A stretch of 64,000 nucleotides of DNA, taken from positions 141,833-205,832 of the forward strand of contig NZ_WWCJ01000003.1 of NCBI RefSeq assembly GCF_009857475.1, read 5' to 3'. Source of the DNA: Pseudoduganella guangdongensis (GTDB taxonomy: Bacteria; Pseudomonadota; Gammaproteobacteria; Burkholderiales; Burkholderiaceae_D). The number at the start of each line of letters is the position of its first letter. Position 1 is the stretch's first letter. Positions 46,806-52,639 of this stretch are shown in pieces. The notes beneath the pieces are model-generated. The model ran no database searches, had not been told where the DNA came from, and worked only from the letters and a program-made list of their open reading frames with translations. A program made the translations under genes and the position numbers.

Positions 46806-46980
46806 ATGCCGTCGCCGACCTCAAGCTTTGCTGTGGCGCTGTTCGGAATCGAATTCGGTGCGTCGATCTCGGCCGTGGCTGGCCCGTTCAAGGTCAGTTA
46901 TGAAGAGTGCGTGGCCTTCCGGCAGGCGTGCTGGGAAGGCGTTGTGGCCGCATGCGAGCTGGTGGTAACACGTGTAATCG
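46806..46980 (+). pseudogene. four-cysteine small peptide family, copy A (degenerate)
   Basis: From the ATG the frame reads FAVALFGIEFGASISAVAGP and then SYEECVAFRQACWEGVVAAC, matching copies B and C. It keeps the first three cysteines with spacing x6 and x7. The positively charged signal start (LKLKK in copy C) is replaced by PSPTSS, and the fourth cysteine and the stop are lost, so the frame runs on to 47291 across an antisense gene. A GGCGCGCC hairpin at about 46996-47015 resembles the one after copy C. Confidence 0.7.
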
Positions 46981-47018
46981 ACAGGGTTCCAGCGAGGCGC
47001 GCCAGGTGGCGCGCCTTC

Positions 47019-47057
47019 TTTTACATATCGCAGCCGATTTTACATATCGCAGCCGAT
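47019..47057. repeat. tandem 20-bp duplication at the end of copy D
   Basis: TTTTACATATCGCAGCCGAT occurs at 47019-47038 and again at 47038-47057, overlapping by one base. It duplicates the last codons and stop of the minus-strand peptide gene. Confidence 0.9.
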
Positions 47058-47213
47058 GCGCTTGCCGTACACGCAGGCGTTAAAGTCGCCATCGTTGCAG
47101 GCCACGATCAGCTTGTAGCAGGTGCGGGGATCAGGCGCAGCGAAGGTCGAGAAGCTAGTGCCAGCTGCCAGACCGAAGGCCAGAACCATCCACGCTTTCT
47201 TCAGTTTCGTCAT
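47040..47213 (-). CDS. four-cysteine secreted small peptide, copy D
   Basis: An intact 57-aa gene on the minus strand. The Sec signal peptide is MTKLKKAWMVLAFGLAAGTS, with probable cleavage after FSTFA. The mature part is APDPRTCYKLIVACNDGDFN followed by ACVYGKRIGCDM, giving C-x6-C-x7-C-x7-C. The pattern and the KLKK signal start match copy C. A GTGAG-like ribosome site lies about seven bases upstream. Four cysteines and export suggest two disulfides in the periplasm or outside. No family was recognised; the C-x7-C step recalls cysteine-rich Sel1-like (Hcp) repeats. Confidence 0.75.
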   Translation of the reverse strand: MTKLKKAWMVLAFGLAAGTSFSTFAAPDPRTCYKLIVACNDGDFNACVYGKRIGCDM

Positions 47214-47321
47214 TTGCTAACTCACTTTCTGGTTGAGGGAGTCCTCAGGCTAGCAGACGCGATTCGTGCGGCATACTGTTTTATTAATTAAATAGTCACA
47301 AATATTCACGTTAAAATAATG

Positions 47322-47350
47322 TTGACAAATTAGTATATTATTATGAGAAT
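47322..47350 (+). promoter_or_regulatory. possible promoter ahead of copy B
   Basis: TTGACA at 47322-47327, a 17-base spacer and GAGAAT at 47345-47350 (4 of 6) in a strongly AT-rich stretch. Confidence 0.35.
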
Positions 47351-47413
47351 CGCTCACGCGAGATTTATTCGCGGAGACTCTCCTAGATAATATTAAGTTG
47401 GAAGAGACTATTA

Positions 47414-47589
47414 ATGTTGAGGTTAAAAAAGCGATTGCAGTAGCATTGTTCGGAATTGGCGCGGGCGCCTCGATCAGCGCGGTGGCGTGCTCGTTTAAAG
47501 GAAGCTACGAAGAGTGCATTGCATTCCAGTAGGCATGCTGGGAAGCCGATACCGTGGCATGCAAGAATTTGGACCGCTATAGCTGCTGA
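47414..47589 (+). pseudogene. four-cysteine small peptide family, copy B (frameshift and amber)
   Basis: The start reads MLRLKK, and then a run of six As (47425-47430) puts the frame out by one. With one more A it would continue AIAVALFGIGAGASISAVAC and SYEECIAFQ, then hit TAG at 47530-47532 (copy A has CAG). Beyond it lie ACWEADTVACKNLDRYSC and TGA. Apart from the TAG, the C-x6-C-x7-C-x7-C spacing is perfect. Two independent lesions make it a pseudogene as sequenced. Confidence 0.8.
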
Positions 47590-47631
47590 CGCTGGGACAT
47601 CTGATTCCATCCCCAATGAAGGGAAGCGACG

Positions 47632-47733
47632 ATGTTCGAGACCTGCCGCAAGTGGCTGGCTCAATGTGAGGCTGGTAATGAAAATGCTTGCGCCGACTTT
47701 GAGCGCCTGGACTGCTGGTGGTGGCACTTCTAA
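47632..47733 (+). CDS. four-cysteine peptide, copy E, core only without signal peptide
   Basis: A 33-codon frame encodes MFETCRKWLAQCEAGNENAC followed by ADFERLDCWWWHF. The C-x6-C-x7-C-x7-C pattern is exact, and FETC matches YETC of copy C. A stop lies five codons before the ATG, and no signal sequence was found in another frame. It is either a truncated gene, a pseudogene or a cytosolic variant. It ends 17 bases before copy C starts. Confidence 0.5.
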   Translation: MFETCRKWLAQCEAGNENACADFERLDCWWWHF

Positions 47734-47750
47734 TTTGAAAAGGACAAAAA

Positions 47751-47942
47751 ATGCTGAAACTGAAGAAAATGATCGCCGTAGCTCTGTTTGGTATCGGTGC
47801 CGGCGCCTCGGTGACTGCCATGGCAATCCCAAGCTACGAGACTTGCTACGGTTACCGTGAAGCGTGCGTCTTCAATGGCGATGAGGAAGCATGCGACCTG
47901 TTCAACGCCAGCCGCTGCAGCCGCTACGTGTACCCTTTCTAA
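47751..47942 (+). CDS. four-cysteine secreted small peptide, copy C (intact)
   Basis: An intact 63-aa gene. AAAGGAC lies about eight bases before the ATG. The signal peptide MLKLKKMIAVALFGIGAGAS is probably cut after VTAMA. The mature part is IPSYETCYGYREACVFNGDE followed by EACDLFNASRCSRYVYPF, with cysteines spaced x6, x8, x7. It is the best candidate for a functional member of the family. It is convergent with the WYL regulator, whose 3' end carries a GGCGCGCC hairpin that could terminate both. No known family was recognised. Confidence 0.8.
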   Translation: MLKLKKMIAVALFGIGAGASVTAMAIPSYETCYGYREACVFNGDEEACDLFNASRCSRYVYPF

Positions 47943-47989
47943 TAGGGTGAGCACTGTACCGCTGCTGGCGCGGGGACTTCTGATCCTGT

Positions 47990-48961
47990 TTAGCTTGCAG
48001 CAAGGCGCGCCAGGCGGCGCGCCTCTTCCTGCACTGCGGCCCGGAGTTCTTCCGGGCCTTCAATCGTAAAATCGAAATTGAACGACGCCAGCAGGCGCGC
48101 GAACCAGCTATAGCTGGTCGTGGTCGTGGCCAGGCGCACGCCGCCGTCGGTTTCCACCAACGGGCCGATGTAGCGGCCCACTTCGCGCGCGGCGCTGGCC
48201 AGGTCGGTGTGCAACAGCACGCGCACCGGCAAAGGCCGGGGCAAAGTGGCCAGCGCGTGCTGCAGTTGCGCGGCGGCGTCGAAGCTGTCCGGCTTGTCGA
48301 AGACCATGCCGGTTTCCGCCACCTCGGCAATCCGATCCAGGCGGAACGAGCGGATCGCCAGCCGCAGGCGGCACATCCCCACCACATACCAGCGCGTATG
48401 GCTGAAGACCAGGCCATAGGGGTCGAACTCGCGCTGCATCGATGCACCATCCTGCGGCGTGTAGCGAAAGCGCACGCGGTGCTGCGTTTGCGCCGCCAGC
48501 GCCAAGGCGGTCAATTCGCCGGTCAGGGCAGGGCGTCCTGCACCGGCGTAGCTCCAGCGCTGCTCGGGCGTGTCGAGTACCGCCGTCTCGCGCAGCGCCT
48601 GCACGCTGCCTTGCAGGGCGGGCGGCATCACGCGCTCCAGCTTGGCCTGCGCGCTGGCCACGGCGGGCGCGGTGTCGGCCAGGCGCAGCGAGCGCACCGC
48701 CATCAGGCCCAATGCCACGGCGGACGCTTCGTCGTTGGTGAACATCAGCGGCGGCAGCTTAAAGCCGGGCACCAGCATATAGCCGCCATAGCGGCCGCGC
48801 TCGGCCGTGATCGGGATGCCCAGTTCCTCCAGCATGGCGATGTAGCGGCGCAGGGTGCGGCGGTCGATGCCCAGGCGGTCCGACATCTCGGCGCCCGAAA
48901 TCTGGCGCTGGCTTTGCAGCAGTTCGAGAATGGCGAGGGCTTTGATGGCGGGTTTTGACAT
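47990..48961 (-). CDS. YafY-type WYL-domain transcriptional regulator
   Basis: A 323-aa protein with an N-terminal helix-turn-helix of DeoR type (ALAILELLQSQRQISGAEMS, DRLGIDRRTLRRYIAMLEEL) and a WYL ligand-binding domain (VRFRYTPQDG, FDPYGLVFSHTRWYVVGMCR, SFRLDRIAEV). It is divergent from the GST-like gene with about 90 bp between starts, the normal arrangement of a regulator and its target. WYL domains sense small nucleotide-like or nucleic-acid ligands in other systems. The signal here is unknown. Confidence 0.92.
   Translation of the reverse strand: MSKPAIKALAILELLQSQRQISGAEMSDRLGIDRRTLRRYIAMLEELGIPITAERGRYGGYMLVPGFKLPPLMFTNDEASAVALGLMAVRSLRLADTAPAVASAQAKLERVMPPALQGSVQALRETAVLDTPEQRWSYAGAGRPALTGELTALALAAQTQHRVRFRYTPQDGASMQREFDPYGLVFSHTRWYVVGMCRLRLAIRSFRLDRIAEVAETGMVFDKPDSFDAAAQLQHALATLPRPLPVRVLLHTDLASAAREVGRYIGPLVETDGGVRLATTTTSYSWFARLLASFNFDFTIEGPEELRAAVQEEARRLARLAAS
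48003..48024. terminator. GC-rich hairpin at the convergent copy C / WYL ends
   Basis: AGGCGCGCC (48003-48011) and GGCGCGCCT (48016-48024) form a perfect 9-bp stem. It lies inside the last WYL codons, and a nearly identical sequence follows copy A near 46995. No T-run is present, so its strength as a terminator is doubtful. Confidence 0.5.
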
Positions 48962-49050
48962 GATGCTGCCATTTTTGCATGAAAACAGGGCGGATATTGT
49001 CCTATATCGCGTTCACAATGCTTCATCCCCAACAAAAACAAGAGGCAAAC

Positions 49051-49605
49051 ATGGAAACCATCCTGTACCACGGCGCACCGAACGGCTGCGCGTTCGGCAT
49101 CATCGTCGCCCTCGAATGGTTATGCCGGCCCTACCGCCTGGTGCAGGTCGATCTGCCAGGAATACCGGTGCCGGCGCTGCAGACTGGCGGCAAGCTGGTG
49201 CGCGATTGCCGCGCCATCTTGCGCCATATCGGCCAGCAACGCCGTTGCCTGCTGGGTTACCGCAGCGGCACGGCGGAAGCGCGCAAGCTCGAGACCTTGC
49301 TTGATTACCTGCACGAAGGCTTTGAAGCCGGCCCGGCGCGCATGGCGCTGGCGTGCAGCGCGCTGGATGAGGTGCTAGGCGGGCAGGAGTGGGTGGATGG
49401 CAATAAGCGCACCGTGGCCGATGCCTGCCTGGTGGCGGTGGTGCGCTGGGCGCAGCGCGAAGCGGGGCTGGAGCTGAACGCCTACCCGGCCTTGCAGCGC
49501 CATGTGGGCGAGCTGCACGGCGACCCGGCGGTGTTCTTTGCGGATGCGATTGAGATGCAGCGGCCCGCGGTGAGCAGCGGGCGCTACTTGGGGAAGGCAG
49601 CGTAG
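49051..49605 (+). CDS. glutathione S-transferase-like protein
   Basis: The ATG at 49051, after AGAGGC, gives 184 aa. The N-terminal thioredoxin-like half is METILYHGAPNGCAFGIIVA with LVQVDLPGIPVPALQTGGKLV. The helical C-terminal half (WVDGNKRTVADACLVAVVRW) follows, with the conserved Asp of the GST N-capping region and an AYPALQRHVGEL segment. It is shorter than typical GSTs and the active-site residue is unclear. It is divergent from the WYL regulator, which probably controls it. Confidence 0.75.
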   Translation: METILYHGAPNGCAFGIIVALEWLCRPYRLVQVDLPGIPVPALQTGGKLVRDCRAILRHIGQQRRCLLGYRSGTAEARKLETLLDYLHEGFEAGPARMALACSALDEVLGGQEWVDGNKRTVADACLVAVVRWAQREAGLELNAYPALQRHVGELHGDPAVFFADAIEMQRPAVSSGRYLGKAA

Positions 49606-49615
49606 AGGAACTGGG

Positions 49616-49648
49616 GCGGAAAAATGGGGTACGTCCCCATTTTTCCGC
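49616..49648. terminator. bidirectional terminator palindrome
   Basis: GCGGAAAAATGGGG (49616-49629) and CCCCATTTTTCCGC (49635-49648) form a perfect 14-bp stem with loop TACGT between two convergent genes. Runs of A and T on both sides suit both directions. Confidence 0.85.
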
Positions 49649-49662
49649 GCTCCGAACTTATA

Positions 49663-52515
49663 TTACTGGAAGCGGTACTCGGCAGTGACGCGGATACGGC
49701 GGCCAGCGACGTCGTCCAGGTTCTGTGGGATCACGCCACCGCCGTCGCGGTTGAATGATTTCAGGTCAAGCGGTGGGCGCTGGTCGAACAGGTTGCGCAC
49801 GTTCAGCGAGAGCGTCAGGTTCTTGATGCCGGTGTAGCTGAGGTTGTAGTCCCAGCGCACTTCCGAACCCACGCGGCACACACCCGGGCCCCAGTCGTTG
49901 GCGGCGCAGCCTTCCTTGGTGTACTCCTCGTCGAAGTAGTCGCCTTGCAGCTTTTGCGGGCTGAAGTACACCAGGCGCATGCTGTTGGTGAAGGCGCCGG
50001 TGGTCAGCGCGCCCAGCACATTGGCGGTGAACTTGGAGTAGCCATAACGCCCGGCCAGGTTGTCGCCCCAGCTGCCGCCGTTGCGGGTCGGCGCGAAGTT
50101 GCGCAGGTCGAGCAGGTAGGTGCCGTTGCCGTTCACATCCAGCCGGCCAAACGGCAGCGAGAAGCGCGACGCGAGGGCAAGATCGACGCCGCTGGTGCGG
50201 GTCTTCGACACGTTCTCGAACATGCCCGAGGTTGACGACAGCGGACCGGCCGTTACACCGTACTGCGCGCGCTCGGCGGCAGTGAAGGTCTTGTCCTGGG
50301 CGAGCGGCAGGCGGTTGATGATGCCAGGCATCAGCGAGTCTTCCGCCGACAGCAGCTCGGAGGTGCTCTTCGTGTTGATTTCGTTCTTCCGCTCAATACG
50401 GAAGTAGTCCATCGCAAACGAGGTGCCTTTGACTGGTTCGATCACGAAACCGACAGTGCCGCTGCGCGAGGTTTCCGGTTTCAGGTCCGGGTTGTTGCGC
50501 ACGATCGAGGCGACGCCGCCGGCGCATTCATTGCCTTCCACAATGTCGGCACGCGCCAGCAGCAGGGCCACATTCGGGTCGCTGCCCGGCAGGGCGTCGG
50601 CCTGGTCGCGCAGGTCGCTGGCCAGCGCTTGCGCCTGGTCGCAGCGTTTCGGATCGACTACGCCGTTATCGAAGGCGAACTTGCTGGACGGGGCGCTTTC
50701 GGTCAGGTTCGGTGCGCGGAAGCCGGATTCGAGCGTGGCACGCAGCAGGAAGTTCTCGGTCGCTTTCCAGCGCGCGGCAACCTTCGGCGATACCCGGCCA
50801 TCGAAGCCCGGGAATTTGTCGAAGCGAGCGGCGCCCACCAGTTCCAGTTTTTCCATCACTGGCGCGTTGATCTCGGCGAACAGCGATTCATTGGTGCGGC
50901 TGGCGTCGGCAGAGGAGGCGCCGTTGCTGACGATGTCGCCGGCCAGCAGATTGGCGGTTGGCCGGATGCGGATCTTCTCGTGGCGCACGTCGCCGCCCAC
51001 CGCTGCCATGACCGGACGGCCGCCGATGCTGCCCACCTGGCCGCTGGCCTTCAGGTCGATGAAGGTTTGTGTGATCTTGCCGTCGTAGCCATTCTCAGGG
51101 AACAGCTTGTTGATCACCTCGGCCGAGTTGATCTGGCCCAGCTTGTAGGCGCGGTTGAAGAAGTTCGGATCGTCGACGTTGTAGTCGCCGATCACCTCCT
51201 TGAAGCCGCTGTCGCTGAAGAAGCCGCCGCGGCTACGGTCCTTGGTCTTGCCGCCCATGATGCCGAGCGCGGCTTCCCAGTCCCACTTGTTGGTCAGCGT
51301 CCCTTTCACGCCAGCCAGGGCGCGGTATTGGTCGCTGGTCGATTTGCGATAGGACGGGTCATCCAGGAAACGGTAGCGCAGTTCCAGCTCTTCGCCGCTG
51401 GTGTTCAGCGGGTGGGTGGCTGGCAGGCCGCGATAGATGAAGGTGCGCCCCTGGCCGGTGCTCGGGTCGCCCCATACCGCGTTGGGGTTGGCCGAACCGT
51501 AGGTGGCGAAGGCACCGCTGTAGTCGGTGGTGGTGTGCGAGTACAGCAGTTCGGCGAATGCCTCCATGCTTTCGTTGACCTTGAAGCGGGCCGAGACCAG
51601 GCTGTTCACGCGCTCGGCGGCTGGGGTGGCCTGGAAGCGGCTGAAGCGGTCGTGCACGCACAGGCCGCCGGCATTCTTGGTGGTGCAGCCGGGCAGCGCG
51701 CCCTGGCCGATCAGGTTGCCGGGGAAGCTGAAGGTCGATGGGGTGCCGCGGTTGCCGAACATCAGGCCGCTACCTGGGGCGACGGTGCCGAAGTACTCGC
51801 CGTAGGTCGGGTTGATGTCGTCCACCACTTCACGCCAGAACAGGTCGTTGCGCTTGAAGTACTCGACGTTGGCCAGCACGTTGAAACGGTCGTTGTCGAG
51901 GTCGCCGAAGCCACCGGTGACGCTGACGGTGCCATTGCGGATGCTTTGCTGCTCGACCGAGCGGTTGAAGCTGCCGCTGACCGTCAGGCCGCGGTAGTCG
52001 GAACGGGTGATGACGTTGATGACGCCGGCTACGGCATCGGAACCGTAAATCGAGGAGCCGCCGTTGCGCAGGATCTCGACCCGCTCCACCGCATCCAGCG
52101 GCAGCGTGTCGAGGTTGGTGAATACTTCGTTATAGTCGGCCAGCGGGTAGGGCGCGACGCGGCGCGAATTGAGCAGCACCAGGGTCGATTGCTTGCCAAG
52201 CGCGCGCAGCGACACCGAGGAGGCGCCGCCGGCGAAGGAATTGCTGCCGCCGGCGTCGGACAGGGCCGAGCGGTCGGAAGAGGTCAGGGTGTCCATCAGT
52301 TCCTTGACCGAGCTCACGCCCAGGCGTTTGATGTCCTGCGCCCGGATGGTTTGCACCGGCGACGAGGTTTCGCTTTCGATGCGGGCAATATTGGAGCCGG
52401 TGACGACGACTTTGGGGATGGGTTTTTCGGTGGCTTCTTGCGCGAGCACAAGGGGGGATACTGGCAGCGTCAAGGCAACTGCGATGACGCTGCGTTTCAG
52501 CACGATTCGCTTCAC
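49663..52515 (-). CDS. TonB-dependent outer-membrane receptor
   Basis: A frame opens further upstream, but GTG at 52515 has GGGAG seven bases ahead and directly starts the signal peptide (KRIVLKRSVIAVALTLPVSP, cut near VLAQ), giving 950 aa. The plug contains KVVVTGSNIARIESETSSPV, LVLLNSRRVAPYP and VERVEILRNGGSSIYGSDAV; the barrel ends IRVTAEYRF(Q). It is a paralogue of the receptor at 37338-40139. The two enclose the exporter and peptide region, and a fragment of this receptor type is found at 46189. Ligand unknown. Confidence 0.92.
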   Translation of the reverse strand: MKRIVLKRSVIAVALTLPVSPLVLAQEATEKPIPKVVVTGSNIARIESETSSPVQTIRAQDIKRLGVSSVKELMDTLTSSDRSALSDAGGSNSFAGGASSVSLRALGKQSTLVLLNSRRVAPYPLADYNEVFTNLDTLPLDAVERVEILRNGGSSIYGSDAVAGVINVITRSDYRGLTVSGSFNRSVEQQSIRNGTVSVTGGFGDLDNDRFNVLANVEYFKRNDLFWREVVDDINPTYGEYFGTVAPGSGLMFGNRGTPSTFSFPGNLIGQGALPGCTTKNAGGLCVHDRFSRFQATPAAERVNSLVSARFKVNESMEAFAELLYSHTTTDYSGAFATYGSANPNAVWGDPSTGQGRTFIYRGLPATHPLNTSGEELELRYRFLDDPSYRKSTSDQYRALAGVKGTLTNKWDWEAALGIMGGKTKDRSRGGFFSDSGFKEVIGDYNVDDPNFFNRAYKLGQINSAEVINKLFPENGYDGKITQTFIDLKASGQVGSIGGRPVMAAVGGDVRHEKIRIRPTANLLAGDIVSNGASSADASRTNESLFAEINAPVMEKLELVGAARFDKFPGFDGRVSPKVAARWKATENFLLRATLESGFRAPNLTESAPSSKFAFDNGVVDPKRCDQAQALASDLRDQADALPGSDPNVALLLARADIVEGNECAGGVASIVRNNPDLKPETSRSGTVGFVIEPVKGTSFAMDYFRIERKNEINTKSTSELLSAEDSLMPGIINRLPLAQDKTFTAAERAQYGVTAGPLSSTSGMFENVSKTRTSGVDLALASRFSLPFGRLDVNGNGTYLLDLRNFAPTRNGGSWGDNLAGRYGYSKFTANVLGALTTGAFTNSMRLVYFSPQKLQGDYFDEEYTKEGCAANDWGPGVCRVGSEVRWDYNLSYTGIKNLTLSLNVRNLFDQRPPLDLKSFNRDGGGVIPQNLDDVAGRRIRVTAEYRFQ

Positions 52516-52639
52516 TATGGTTCTCCCATTCAGATATGACGAAAATAAGGTCGGGCGCATAAGGCACGGCCTGTAAGCTATCAATCTAAATGAGGCGATT
52601 ACAAATTCAATAAGTTTGCGCAAAAATTAGCGAAACTAG

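Noticed and set aside
46806..47291. 161-codon open frame covering copy A
   Set aside because: Only the first 55 or so codons show family similarity. The rest is antisense to copy D and has no homology to the other copies, so it is treated as read-through of a degenerate gene.
49616..49648. Palindrome as a mobile element
   Set aside because: It is a single simple 14-bp stem between convergent genes and is best explained as a bidirectional terminator.
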